Assembly: GCA_940671915.1 (NCBI GenBank)
Contig: CALNVZ010003434.1
Span: 29,229,290 to 29,293,289, forward strand
Source of the DNA: Paracentrotus lividus
Lineage: Eukaryota > Echinodermata > Echinoidea > Camarodonta > Echinidae
Direction: 5' to 3'
Length of the DNA stretch: 64,000 bases
Both the position numbers and the translations under genes were made by a program. Within the stretch, counting starts at the first letter, position 1; the number at the start of each line of letters is the position of its first letter. Below are positions 39,901-50,249 of the stretch, in pieces. Under the pieces are notes generated by a model. It did not search any database. It was given only the letters and a program-made list of their open reading frames with translations, and had not been told where the DNA came from.

Positions 39901-40805
39901 AGTAATTGAAAGAGTATTGACGGAGAACAAACATTACATGTTAAAATATGGGATGTGCTGCAACATGCAATAAACTTACCATCTCATATCCAATGTTTTT
40001 CCACACAAAGGCACCAGCACACGACTAGGCTTCTTTACCAGAAGTTTTGACTGGAACTCCAAGAGAGATCTACATCAAATGAAGGAAGCAAGTTTACAAA
40101 TAATGTATGATTGAACAATTAATTGCACATTAATTTACAGTTCATTATATGATCCTAATACCTCTTCAGAAATCCTATTTAAAATTGTTAATTAGATCTA
40201 CTTCTTTTTTTTATACTTGAGCAAGTGTTTACTTGTAAGGAGTTAGATATTGTCTAAGACTAAGGATTGATTTAAAACATAGATGCTATTATATAAAAGT
40301 TTCTATTATAAAAAAATATAACGCAGATGGAAAGTAATACATTTACTTTTTTATTGTATAGTCAGAGAAGAAATGCAACACAACCTTGTCGGATAGAAAG
40401 GTAAAACATAATAGTATAATAATGTATTATTCAATGAATCTATTATCCACTATGACTATGTTAACTGACATAAATGTTTTAAAGTTAGACGTTTAACAAA
40501 TTTGTATGCTATATGCATGACAATTATGGAACATTGAATTGAATTCAATTGTTCAAATTTATTTATCACACCACTATTCAGTTTAGAAACATGAATATAT
40601 AACCATTAAAAGTAAACAGTTGATATAATACAATCAAACAGAACATTAAGAGAAATTAAGGAACCAATGAAGCTTTGAATAAAAATTATTATGAAGAGAT
40701 TTTAAAGTTTAAAATGCTATCCACATACTTGTGAACATAGTTCCTGTGAAATGACGTCCTTCCCTCAGCCCATCCTTCCACCCATTTTTGCAAGTTCTCA
40801 GACAT
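30817..40805 (-). CDS. TPMT: Thiopurine S-methyltransferase-like gene with multiple last exons
   Basis: A cytosolic SAM-dependent methyltransferase of the TPMT family, which methylates thiols. Constant exons on the minus strand are 40729-40823 (ATG 40805-40803), 39980-40069, 39348-39480, 38821-38873, 38197-38271, 37037-37122 and 35689-35733. They give 186 codons plus one base and end ...IQKLFG. LVPLCGKTLDMRW is the SAM-binding motif, EEGHEVVGVEG follows as in TPMT, and FDAIWDRGSLVAIDP matches human IWDRGALVAINP. The most proximal last exon (34236-34354) completes 225 residues (human 245; the shortfall is at the N-terminus). Six tandem last-exon copies follow, listed separately. A 5' UTR exon with donor GTAAGT lies at about 41814. 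Family call is strong; one-to-one orthology is not proven. Confidence 0.9.
31039..32956. other. TPMT intron sequence, nothing recognised
   Basis: AT-rich DNA between last exons 6 and 5, with a short G run at 31287-31296 and T-rich runs at 32670-32702. No further last-exon copy was found here on the minus strand. Confidence 0.4.
32957..33122. repeat. MITE with CCAGGGTGATTTTTCACCAAGT-type ends
   Basis: CCAGGGTG then TCACCAAGT on the left is mirrored by ACTTGGTGA then CACCATCCAGG on the right. It lies just downstream of TPMT last exon 5. Confidence 0.65.
33194..33279 (-). CDS. TPMT alternative last exon 5 (short)
   Basis: Acceptor ATTTTCAG, phase 1, 28 residues: GEKCSIELLADEVGMARMKK followed by KLRIMILK, stop TAG. 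It lacks about ten residues in the middle relative to the other copies but keeps both ends. Confidence 0.7.
33376..33491 (-). CDS. TPMT alternative last exon 4
   Basis: Acceptor CATCAAG, phase 1, 38 residues starting GETFTCELLADTDILESIKE and ending MRQKIRIMTPI, stop TAG. Middle region diverged from copies 1 to 3. Confidence 0.7.
33647..33765 (-). CDS. TPMT alternative last exon 3
   Basis: Acceptor CACTCCAG, phase 1, 39 residues: ADKFTIEVLADNDHLEGNQK then FRDRGITAMRQKIRVMNLN, stop TAG. Very close to copy 1, including the flanking intron words, so a recent duplication. Confidence 0.75.
33963..34073 (-). pseudogene. TPMT last exon copy 2 (5'-truncated)
   Basis: It keeps TIEVLADNEHLEGNQKFRD, MRQKIRIMNL and a stop. 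The acceptor and first codons are missing, replaced by sequence that in copy 3 lies further out (GATAATTCCACGATAATGTG). Probably not usable as an exon. Confidence 0.7.
34236..34354 (-). CDS. TPMT last exon 1 (most proximal)
   Basis: Acceptor CACTCCAG, phase 1, 39 residues: ANKFTVEVLADNDHLEGNQR then FRERGITAMRQKIRVMNLK, stop TAG. Being nearest to the constant exons it is the default last exon. Its end aligns with the human FEKLYLLTEK end. Confidence 0.8.
34875..35041. repeat. TA-bordered MITE, TACAGTCCACT...GACTGTA
   Basis: TACAGTCCACTCCCATTATA on the left, TTATAACAGGAATAGACTGTA on the right in inverted form. Fragments occur at 19972-20058 and at 46963-46990 just after the SRPBCC-like gene stop. 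In the TPMT intron before last exon 1. Confidence 0.7.
36055..36499. repeat. TTAA-bordered element, family A copy 2
   Basis: Starts at TTAAAGGGAC and ends CCCCTTTAA, inverted relative to 17177-17620 and about the same length. In a TPMT intron. Confidence 0.75.
36595..36910 (-). repeat. Possible SINE or LINE 3' end with (AAT)n tail
   Basis: (AATAAT)n, then TATGTAGCGCCCTTCC and CAAGGCGCTTCACAT, then a poly(A) run. The AGCGC / GGCGCTT pair after a trinucleotide tail is a pattern common in deuterostome SINE-like repeats. Boundaries uncertain. Confidence 0.4.
37573..38010. repeat. TTAA-bordered element, family B
   Basis: TTAAAGGGATGCAGTAAC on the left and GTTACTGTTTCCCTTTAA on the right, 15 of 18 bases complementary. 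In a TPMT intron. Confidence 0.75.
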
Positions 40806-40899
40806 GATCACTCTTGAAATGTCCTGAAAGGGGAAAAACAAAATCAAAATCAGTCATGTTGTATGTGTGTGGCGTTGAGCACGCGTTCACGTAGCCCCG

Positions 40900-40926
40900 G
40901 GACGCTGCCACGAAGTGGCAGCGTCC
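40900..40926. other. Perfect 12 bp hairpin with GAA loop
   Basis: Arms 40900-40911 and 40915-40926 are fully complementary around GAA (40912-40914). GCGTTCACG stands at 40883, just before it. It is in TPMT intron 1. Confidence 0.7.
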
Positions 40927-41412
40927 TGAAAGAAACCCTTCATAATTTTTAAAGTGCAATTTGGAATGGTTAAAAATACCACTAAGAATCGGTAAAATAT
41001 AGCAAAAATATAATTCATATAATGTCACTTAACTAACCAGACTAGATGCAAATCAGATATTCTTAAAAAATTGTGTGCACTTGAAGAAATCTTGTATTTT
41101 CCAGTCCATTTCAGAGTCTCCTCCGATCTCTGTCAAAATACTAGCGTGTAGAGTATATAGCTGCTGCCGATGTCGCGCATGCGTGTTGCAAACTAATCAC
41201 CGCGAATGTGACTTATTTAACTACACAATAACAGCAATTCTGATGACATTTTTTTGCTTTATGATCATCATTAAAAATGATAATAGACATCCGGCTAGTA
41301 CTGTAAGTACATAAACTAATAAATAAAATAAGTTTATTCATCTTTCATTCCATAATTTTGACATTCTTGTCTGGAAAATGGAAGGCACCTTATGTTTTGA
41401 TGCTAATAACTC

Positions 41413-41441
41413 GCAGCCCGTACACTTCGTGTACGGGCTGC
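41413..41441. other. Perfect 13 bp hairpin with GAA loop on the minus strand
   Basis: Arms 41413-41425 and 41429-41441 around TTC (GAA on the other strand). GCGTTCACG follows at 41449. With the hairpin at 40900 it brackets about 500 bases between direct repeats of GCGTTCACG. Confidence 0.7.
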
Positions 41442-41478
41442 CGCAGTAAGCGTTCACGGAGAAATATACACAGGCAGT

Positions 41479-41629
41479 CCTGGGGGGCATTTCATCAAAT
41501 TCAAAGGACTTGTCAGACGTTTTATCTGACAAACTGTTATAAGCTACTGAAATGCTTGCATCTGATTGCCTGAGAGCAAATTTGTCAGATAAAATGTCCG
41601 ACAAGTCCTTTGATGAAATGCCCCCCAGG
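41479..41629. repeat. 145 bp palindromic MITE family, copy 4 (complete)
   Basis: From TGGGGGGCATTTCATCAAAT to GATGAAATGCCCCCCAG, almost fully self-complementary. CAGGCAGTC occurs on both sides (41471-41479 and 41626-41634), overlapping the end by two or three bases, so the target duplication is six to nine bases. Confidence 0.85.
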
Positions 41630-41813
41630 CAGTCACTGAACTAGGCCCAGCGCCAGCGGGGCAGGTGCCTGGTAATGGTATGCGGTAACTACGTTCCGCG
41701 ATGCCTGGTCGAAAGCGCGATTGAACAACAGCTCTCATTTCCCATTTCTCAACGTCATCATGTAGTTAAATTTTTCTTTAAAGAATGACAAGTCAGAAAG
41801 CAGAACTTACTTG

Positions 41814-41890
41814 TTTTTTCAATGCCAAGAAAAACAGTGTCTTGATCTTCAAAACTCTTACACAAATGTTACGCAGCATAAATGGAAATA
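41814..41890 (-). other. Likely TPMT 5' untranslated exon
   Basis: On the minus strand AAAACAA is followed by GTAAGT (41813-41808). The coding exon has a matching acceptor CCCCTTTCAG before 40823. No ATG in frame lies in this exon, so it would be noncoding; its 5' end is unknown. Confidence 0.45.
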
Positions 41891-42167
41891 CCGCTGACTC
41901 ACTGCAGTAGGTATTTTGTAATGTTGTTTTGCAAGCAATTGGATGTGACGTGCATATGCAATCGGCGCGCTAATAATTAATGGGCGTGGCACAAGATGCA
42001 TATAGGCCCGAGCCTAATGGATGCCTCTTTAAAGTTTACTTGACCTTAATCATAATGTAGCCTATGTTGTTTTTTTATCGAAACCTGTTCAACAACTGGA
42101 TGATGAGGGAAACAAAATGTGTGAAACTGATAATGGTCCTGTCTCCAAGGTTTAAAGGTCATTGTGA

Positions 42168-42168
42168 T

Positions 42169-42199
<31 letters not shown>
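42168..42199. repeat. Poly(T) run
   Basis: About 30 T, intergenic. Confidence 0.85.
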
Positions 42200-42202
<3 letters not shown>

Positions 42203-42647
42203 TTCACATTTAGGTATATTAACCATGCCATGATATTGTAGGGCCTATCTAAATTGGGAAAAGAGCGAGAGAAAAAAAAAAGAAAAGAAAAGGGGGTAAT
42301 GCAAAGTATAGATTATAGCATGGATCTAATCCCTCTGACAAAGGTATTATTTCCATGATAAGTGTCAAAACCTTCTGATAAACATGTAAGGCATTTAAAA
42401 AATGTAAATATCATGAAATGTGAATCAAAATTTTTATTTTAGCCCTATAATTGTGGCTACACAATTATAAACTTTTATGATAGGCTTATAGGCCTATTTG
42501 ATGGGGGGTAGGTATGCATTGAATTGAAAGGGATATAGCCCTTAAGCAGAAAACCAGAGTGGACAATAAAAAGTATTAAAAATAAGAACAATTGTAATTT
42601 TCTGAAAATCACTGCATGTAGGCCTACGTACGACCTCGGCTCCGAGG

Positions 42648-42858
42648 CTAGTCCAGATGCTGTCCCTTCGAGATTTCCCTTCCTCCACGCAATGCGATAA
42701 CCCCTCTGATCGCGCGATCCCCGAATTTGCTGCCACCCGAAGGGTGGCAGCAAATTCGGATCGCGCGATCAGAGGGGTTATCGCATTGCGTGGAGGGTAT
42801 ACCTGCGTGGAGGAAGGGAAATCTCGAAGGGACAGCATCTGGACTACTCCGAGGCCTA
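42648..42858. repeat. Near-perfect 210 bp palindrome
   Basis: The arms meet at a GAA loop (42739-42741). 18 pairs close directly around it (42721-42738 with 42742-42759), then a two-base bulge, then long pairing outward. The right arm has an extra 15-20 bases with a repeated GCGTGGAGG. GC-rich compared with surroundings and hardly diverged, so recent. Confidence 0.85.
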
Positions 42859-42960
42859 AACAGTGAACACAATGTATTTTCTAAAGCAAAAGAAAGAAGA
42901 AAAACAACCAACTAAATGCTTTTTCCAGAAAATTTGTACAGTTTTAATTTTGTTTAGATG

Positions 42961-43030
42961 ATCAGAGCAGGGAGGTGGAAACCTCCCTGATCAGAGAGAG
43001 CAGGGAGGTGGAAACCTCCCTGATCAGAGG
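42961..43030. repeat. Two tandem copies of a 35 bp hairpin unit
   Basis: CAGGGAGGTGGAAACCTCCC flanked by GATCAG occurs twice in a row. Each unit can fold with nine pairs around GGAA. It lies about 330 bases before the start codon of the plus-strand gene at 43361. Confidence 0.8.
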
Positions 43031-43360
43031 TACTGCACGTGGATCAGTGTTGTGCATGTGGGCGGGGCAGGGCGCGAAGCAACATCCACCACTGATTGGC
43101 AGCTCAACAAAAATAGTCTCTCTTCATAACAATCATAATTACAAATCAATATTTTGCATCTCTGAGATACATATTTGTATTTCTTAAACTAGTAAAAATA
43201 TAGATTTTAATGTGATTCCAAAATAATGTTTGATTTCTGTTTATTTGTGATTTTCAAAAGCTTTTTCGGGGTCCTTCTATTATGCACTAAATTTAAAGTT
43301 GATTCAACAAAGACTAGTTTTATTGTTTACATCTGACCCTGGTTAAGAAGAAAATCCAAA

Positions 43361-46300
43361 ATGAATAACTACTTGTTCGTTGCGCTTTTAGCCGTGTTTG
43401 TCTATGTTATGCTTATAGAGTCCACATTTGAAATAAAATCTGGGATTTTCATTTATCAGAAGCCGGCGACTGTCTATAATGCGGTGTCTAGCATGGACAT
43501 AATCGGAAGATTTCAACCTTTTGTGTAAGTATTTTTTATTTACGTGCTTCCATCAGGTAGGTGACGCCTTTGTCTGCCCCAACTTACCCGTACGCTGCGT
43601 AAGCTGTGGTGGTGTTTTACGTAGCTGAACTTGTGGGAGAGGTTGCCTACCGGTTACCAGCGCTTTGTTAATCATTAACTGATAATCGTAGGAAGGCGGG
43701 TAGTTTATTCATGGATTTGCAATACCTTCTATGGCTTTATGGAATAATGACTCATATTTAGGGGCTGGCTTATTTGTTTTATTTTGTATTTTGTAATGAG
43801 TAACTTAGGAAAAAAACAAAAACAAAACAAAAGAAGGTGTTGACCTTCCTCTTATGCACATTTTGCTGAGCTCAGGGGCGGGTTGAAATTGCAACAACTG
43901 CATCAGTGACTTATTTATGATGATAGATTTGATGCAGCCAGGCTATAAAAAAAACAAATGATTGAATAAAATCTTGGGCTTGAACTTCTTTTAGTAAATA
44001 TGTTTTCCCTAGCCCTAGGTGCAATGTAAATTGACGGCGAACAGGCATTCTTCTCAGGCTTCAGGTGTATCTGTTATTGAGTGAAATGGATTTAGTTGTC
44101 ATAACAAATTAATTAAAATTAGAATTTTCATTGGTGTTGTATTCCATATTAAACTAAACCTACAGGTGTGCCCAATAATGTAAAGAGTTAAGATTGTTTG
44201 TACATTGTCAGTAGCCTAATTCGGAGCACAGGTATAAAGTCATGAACAATGCTCCCGAAAATTAAAAATCCCAATCCTAACCCTAGCATTTACCTTACCA
44301 TATTATAATCCAAGACTTTACGTGTGCTCCAATGAGTTTACCAAGATCCCAACGATAAAATATAATCTATGTTACAGGGCACTTGATCATAATTATTATG
44401 AGCAATGTACATTTATGAATTATTCAAAAGCCCAATTTGACTATACTTTATTCTCGTCTCTCTTTAATTAAAGCGTCTCTACCAAAAAGCTTGGCAGTGA
44501 GAAGTCCGAAGATGGCATACTAACAGAATACCACACAATTGAGGAGCATGTTCCTACTGTATTCAACTTTACCATTCCAATTATCTTTGATACCAAAATG
44601 GAATTTACAAAGTAAGAATTAGACTCATCACTTATGTTTTATTTTTGTCTTCATTTTGTGTTGATTATGCATCTCTTGATCGGCTTATGCTAAAGTGTAG
44701 CGTTGTGGCGCCGCGCGGCGCGTTGAAAAATTGAAATAATCGACGAAAAAAAAATAAGGTGTCTTTAAAGCGTCCTAAAAAAAAGGAAAAGATTCAGAAT
44801 TGTTTGGCACGTATTGTGTGGTGTGGCGTGGTGTGTGTGTGTGTGTGGTGTGTCTGTGTGTTTGTCTGTGTGTTTGTGTGTGTTTGTGTGTGGTGTGTAT
44901 GTGTGTGTGTGTGTGTGTGTGGTGTGTGTGTGTGTGTGTGTGTGTACTGCATGTTTGTATGTTTGGGAATTTCGTGAAACAAATTAGCACCATATTTCCT
45001 TGGCAATTGGCTCATTCGGACAGGACTTGTTTGAGATCAAATTTATATTTCTCCTCCTCAGAATTTCCCTTCTATTTCTACATCATTTCAATTATGTTAT
45101 CAAATTGGCTCAATTGTCGATATGAGTCAAATAGCTTTAAAATAGAATTATCGCGGAAATCGATATGTATTGATAATATGTTGCCATTTAAGGATTTCTA
45201 AACAATTCCAGTAATTTACCTCACCTGTACCTGGGTCGATTGCAGCACAATATAAATGAATTTCTTGCGGAAAGAAATTAATTCCATGGCTGGGACTCGA
45301 ATCTGGGACCCAAAACAAGTGTTATAAATTTACTAGCAAAATAATGGTAGAAAAGTTTAGAATTGTCTTATTTTGACATAATAGAGCCGTGACCTTACAT
45401 AGCTTTATACTGCCTTATACTTTCATGATAAATTTCATTGAAATTCGCAATTTAAACAATGTGAACGTGGACCAGGACCAGGGGGGCATTTCATCAAAGG
45501 ACTTGTCAGACATTTTATCCGACAAATTTGCTTTCAGCCAATCAGATGCAAGCATTTCAGTAGCTTATAACAGTTTGTCGGATAAAACACAAGTCCTTTC
45601 ATGAAACGCTCTCCAGGAGTGGACCAGGACTAGCCCATCGCGATTTCTGATTGCTGCCAATTTCAATAGCTGTCGATAGCCGTAAACAGGATCGACCGAA
45701 CTTTTCATCGTTTTGGAACTATTAGTCACACAATTTTTGACACACACACACACACACACACACACACAACACATCACACTAATCCCACACAAGGGCTTAA
45801 GCTAAAGTCTCGAGTCCGAAAAATGATAATCATTTCCACAAATTTCACTAAAATCGATCCAGAATCTTTTCCTTTTTTCGTTGGACGCTTTAAAGACACC
45901 TTATTTTTTTTTCGTCGATTATTTCCACTTTTCAACGCGCCGCGCCGTGCCACAACGCTACACTTTAGCATAAGCCTCTTGATCTACTTGAGAGTAATGA
46001 TATAAAACTTTATAATTAATTTAATTCCTTATTCTCTCACTCACTAAATCTCTTTAACCTATCAATACTATTTCAAAATAATTGTCTCCTGGGGGGCATT
46101 TCATCAAAGGAGTTGTCGGACGTTTTATCCGACAAACTGTTATAAGCTACTGAAATGCTTGCATCTGATTGGCTGAGAGCAAATTTGTAGGATAAAATGT
46201 CCGACAAGTCCTTTGATGAATTGCCCCCCCCCCCCTGGTTCCATATCCATCAATTACTCTCCATCAGTTCTGAATTTTAATGAGCTCCATTTGCCTATTT

Positions 46301-46957
46301 TTTTAATTCTTTATGATTCATGTAATTAAGTGCAGATTTGTCTTGATGTATTTCAAATTGATAGACCAGACAATTTTGCTGGTTTTCTGAACTGGTCCAG
46401 TGTTTGCGTTACCAGCAATGGGTTTAAGCCCACTTTTCACTACCTTTCACTTAAATTTTTTGTATGGTTTTCATATATCAGGGGGAGTAGAGTTTGAATT
46501 GTCCCCGGATAAGGTGACCTTCGGGGGAGCTGTCCTGATATTAGCAGTGGAAGGTTTCATGGTGCACCAAGTATTCTCTCTTGAGGTTATGTGGTCCTGA
46601 AAAGTACCTACCCTCTCTTGACTTTTCGGTGAGCATGTTCTCACTCTCTTCAAAAGAAATTAAGAAATGATATGATTAAAGCCAATTATATTCAAAATTC
46701 TTTTGTTCCTTAATCTATTTCACAGACCCAACAGTATTCTCAACTTCCACTACTCAGTGTGGTACGGCACAGTGCTGGGTCATGTGACATGGGGAGTGGA
46801 GCCAAGGTCAGGTGACAGAGGTGCTGGAGCCTATCTTAGCTACCATGCACGGATCTCTAGCCCCTGGGTCACCAAATCATTCACAGAAGCCAGTGCCAAG
46901 GAGGCACAGAACACCATTTTGAGCCGCATGCGCATTGCAATGGAGACATTAGACTAG
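43361..46957 (+). CDS. Uncharacterised 177-residue protein, membrane anchor plus SRPBCC-like region
   Basis: Three exons: 43361-43524, 44474-44611 and 46726-46957, all GT/AG with matching phase, stop TAG. Residues 4-20 (YLFVALLAVFVYVMLIE) form one hydrophobic segment, either a signal anchor or an uncleaved signal. The following IFIYQKPATVYNAVSSMDII then GRFQPFV resembles the first strand and helices of SRPBCC/START-like ligand-binding proteins. Later alternating strand-like stretches (ILNFHYSVWYGTVLGHVTWG, then GAGAYLSYHARI) and a C-terminal helix (TEASAKEAQNTILSRMRIAM) would fit the same fold. This fold call is inference from pattern, not from a search. Intron 2 holds a 1.3 kb foldback element and a MITE. 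I do not recognise a named family. Confidence 0.75.
44829..44945. repeat. (GT)n microsatellite, interrupted
   Basis: About 117 bases of GT with TCT and TTG interruptions, left arm side of the foldback element. The matching (CA)14 is at 45741-45768. Confidence 0.95.
45479..45618. repeat. 145 bp palindromic MITE family, copy 5 (nested)
   Basis: Complete copy inside the foldback element. GTGGACCAGGAC stands on both sides (45467-45478 and 45619-45630), a clear target duplication of up to 12 bases. Confidence 0.85.
46089..46236. repeat. 145 bp palindromic MITE family, copy 6
   Basis: From TGGGGGGCATTTCATCAAAG to TTTGATGAATTGCCCCCC, in intron 2 of the same gene, about 110 bases beyond the foldback element. 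No clear target duplication. Confidence 0.85.
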
Positions 46958-47550
46958 AACAGTCCCCTCCTGTTATAGCAAGGTGGACCAATTCGGTAAC
47001 CCATGGAGGTATATGGACACTACTGGAAGAAGAAGAAAAAGAAGCAAAATACCTTGAAATAATTACATCTTGTTAAGATGAATCTCTGAATTTTCACGTG
47101 TTTGAAAATGAGACAGGGAGAATTGCCTTATTATATATGTCCTTGTGTCCCATGCTTGTTCAAATGCAGATACACGGATCTTAGATATCTTGGGGTGCTA
47201 ACTCCTGTTTTTACCCCTTTTAACATTTTGAGGGACATTTTTCCTAAATTTTGGGGTTGGGATGGGGGGAGCACGATGTTCCCCACCCCCTGAATATCCA
47301 CGTTCAAAGAGCCAAGGCAATTAAACACATAGATGGGGAAGGGGATATACAAAGAGATTGGTATGATGTAACTTTTTTTTTTACATGTTTTAAAACTATA
47401 AAGTAAACTAATTAAAAGACATCTCAAAAGCATGCATCTCCGAACATGATTTGACCAAAGAGGTGATGTGCAATAAGCTGTATGCAACTAGAAATTTAAG
47501 TATGAATTTAAGTCATGTATAACGCCCTCTGGCTATCGGCATCTATACAT
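46958..47550. other. 3' flank of the uncharacterised gene
   Basis: Starts with a remnant (46963-46990) of the TACAGTCCACT MITE, then AT-rich sequence and a short G-rich stretch. No obvious AATAAA close to the stop and no exon seen. Confidence 0.4.
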
Positions 47551-48078
47551 TATTGCGTCCCAGAAAAAAGTAAACCCAACTTTGAGAGCGTCATATTAAA
47601 ATTTTATAGCTTATGTAAACTTGATACTTATTTTATAATAAAGAGTAACTCATTTTCTATTCAATGATACCAAACTTATACCTGTGTTGTGATGGATGGC
47701 TGAGCACTTGGGCTTCAAAAAACAAGCGTCAAAATTGAAATGTTCCAAGTTTGAGGAGAAGCAGCCCTTGCATTTAATAGACTAAGAAATGCATTGTCCC
47801 ATATGGACCTATATAGGAAGGCTGACCTCACACAAAGAATGAATGATCAGAAATCAAGGATTGCTTCTGATAAATTTGGTACACTTTGTTTTTGGCAAAA
47901 AAATTTTAGAACTCAAGTGGTCAGTCATCCTTGACAGTACAGGTATGATTTTGGTATCACTAGATAGAATATGAGTTACTCTTTGATATGATATTTAAAA
48001 AAATACTGACACTAAAGTAATACAATTTTGAAATGAGGCTCCCAAAGTTGGGTTTACTTTTATCTGGGATGCACTGTA
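47551..48078. repeat. TA-bordered MITE, about 530 bp, Tc1/mariner-like
   Basis: Inverted ends of roughly 50 bases: GCGTCCCAGAAAAAAGTAAA near the left, TTTACTTTTATCTGGGATGC near the right, with TA at both borders. Inner parts also pair around GAGTAACTCATTTTCTAT / ATATGAGTTACTC. No transposase seen. Confidence 0.75.
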
Positions 48079-48103
48079 TTGGACATAAATTACAGGCAAC
48101 TTA

Positions 48104-48965
48104 TAGGGGAGACTGGGGTAATTATGGCCCCAAGGTGATTATGGCCCCTTTGTCTTTGAGAGCTTATAATTCTTTGCTGCATTACACAATGATAATTCAA
48201 TTTTTACACATGCCTAGCTAAACTCTTCCTACTATCATATGAGAAAAATAAGCCATTTATTTCAAATTTTGTGCTTAGGGGAGCCTAAAATGTATGGCAA
48301 TCACAATTCTGTACGTTGGAAAGTGGCAAGTCTGCTTTTTTATTTGGGGTGTGATATCATTAATTAAAATCATTTAAGATGAAATTTTGATTGAAACAGA
48401 AACAATAGGAACTAACAAACACAACAGAAAAACTTTCACCTGAATATCTTCAATAGTAGAGCTGTAAAGAGGGATCAAATCGAAAATGCCACTCGGGGTA
48501 ATTATGGCCCCCAATGCATAAACGCAGATGGGGACATTAACTCGTATGATTATGTACATAAATATATGTATTGGTATGTCTGCAAAATTTCAACATTTTG
48601 GCTGAACCAATTATTGATTAAATCATTGTTGGCGGTTGATAAGTGTATTAGGAATACCCAACAACATTTATTATACATTACCATAATTAATTAGCATAAT
48701 AGCTTTTAATTCATACAATTCATACAGTCATGACAATAGGGGCCATAAATACCCCAACCCACGGGGTAATTATGGCCCCACAAAGTTGTTAACATAATGG
48801 TAATTAATATGCAAATGAGAAGTCACAGGTTTATACTTTCCTTTGTATATCATAGGTATACAGACTGACAGTATTTTTGCATAATTAGAATATCATTGGA
48901 CTTTTCATTTAAAGGTAGCAATAGGAAATGTGAAAAGGGGGCCATCATTACCCCAGTCTCCCCTA
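48104..48965. repeat. TA-bordered 860 bp element with internal GGGGTAATTATGGCCCC repeats
   Basis: Ends TAGGGGAGACTGGGGTAA and its complement. The phrase GGGGTAATTATGGCCCC or a close variant is repeated at 48115, 48137, 48495 and 48763, and inverted at about 48938. No coding sequence. Confidence 0.8.
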
Positions 48966-50249
48966 CATGCATAATTTTGATTTTAGTTTATATTTATCAA
49001 TGTGGCATAATCAGGCATATTTCCAAAATCTTAGTATGTTTACACTTGAAGCAGAACCTCCTCTTTGGTATCATTATGATTAGTGTAATTATAGAAATTG
49101 TTTAACTGGTTATATATCATAGTTATCTATTTTGTGTTTGTCTATAGCTGTATCTACTATGTATTTAATCTTCATTTTCAATCATTTATTGAATTATGTA
49201 ATATAAATTTTCAGTCTGATTTACTGAGATTATTTTAAATTTTCTATTAAAATCAGCTTTTACAGTGTGTTCTTTTTAATGGCATTCAAGTGGTTTCAAA
49301 TGCAATTAATACCATTTTGGTTTTATTCAAAATTCAAGTATGAAACCTGTTGTAATAGTGTGTTTGAAAAATTACCCCCAGTCTTTCAAATATTTTAAAA
49401 TATTCATATGATATGCCCATCAAATTAACCATTTCATATAATAGTTACGTGATTGCATATTTTCAGTCATTCGTTTTTAAGTGCCTATAGAGATTACTTG
49501 TAATTCATGAAAATTATGTACATTTAGTTGTACTTTCCTTGTATATATTGGATTAAATCAACTAATATTTGTATTTTTAAATGACTTCTCGTTTCAATTT
49601 GTTTTCAGTGATCTAGCTGTATGGAAATATTACAATGCTTGCCATATTAGTAGTTATAGAGAAAATTGAGAAAGGTGAATAAAAATGAGATAGATTGGGA
49701 GGGAGAGAAAGGTGCTCAAGAGGAGTACCGACATCTGGTCCATAGTAAGTTTATTTATTTATTTATTTTATTCATTTATTTATTCCTCTTTCAAGCTGTC
49801 GTATTTACAATGATATTACAATTTACACATTTACAACATAATAAATATTACAAAACTATAACAATGTGAAATTGAAAGAGAAAGAGACCGACTAATAAGC
49901 AGAGCTTGTAGAGTGAAGGCCTCCTTTAAAATTACACAATATTTTTATGAATTATTACTTAACTACACAAAAAATAAAAACAAACATTATTGATTGAGTA
50001 TTTACACAGATCAAACTTAAAACAGTGGTAAATATATACAGAGAAAAATAATTAATAAATATTTAACACGCTATAGAAACACAATAAACTAGTATGTATC
50101 TAAAAGAAAACTTTTAAACCTTTTAAGTTGTATGGAGTCTGAATCTACAAGACTACAATAGATTCCCTCAGACAAGATAACTTGGACAACGAAGGAAACT
50201 GGCCAGAAATATAAAATATGAAAGAAAATAGTTTATGCCAAGTTTTAAT
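48966..50249. other. Intergenic DNA, nothing recognised
   Basis: AT-rich DNA. A TTTATTTATTTATT run at 49750-49785 may be the tail of a non-LTR or SINE copy but has no clear body. Confidence 0.4.

Larger units (their letters stand above)
44682..45976. mobile_element. 1.3 kb foldback element with 8 bp target duplication
   Basis: Perfect outer ends GGCTTATGCTAAAGTGTAGC and its complement, inverted arms of about 130 bases, and TCTTGATC on both sides (44674-44681 and 45977-45984). (GT)n follows the left arm and (CA)n precedes the right arm, so the microsatellites are part of the inverted repeat. MITE copy 5 is nested inside. No coding seen. Located in intron 2 of the gene at 43361-46957. An 8 bp duplication fits hAT or related transposons. 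Confidence 0.85.

Noticed and set aside
40883-41457. Helitron 3' end formed by the hairpin
   Set aside because: No CTRR terminus follows either hairpin at the usual distance and no matching 5' TC end was found.
44759-45201. Cys/Val-rich frames
   Set aside because: Translation of the (GT)n microsatellite.
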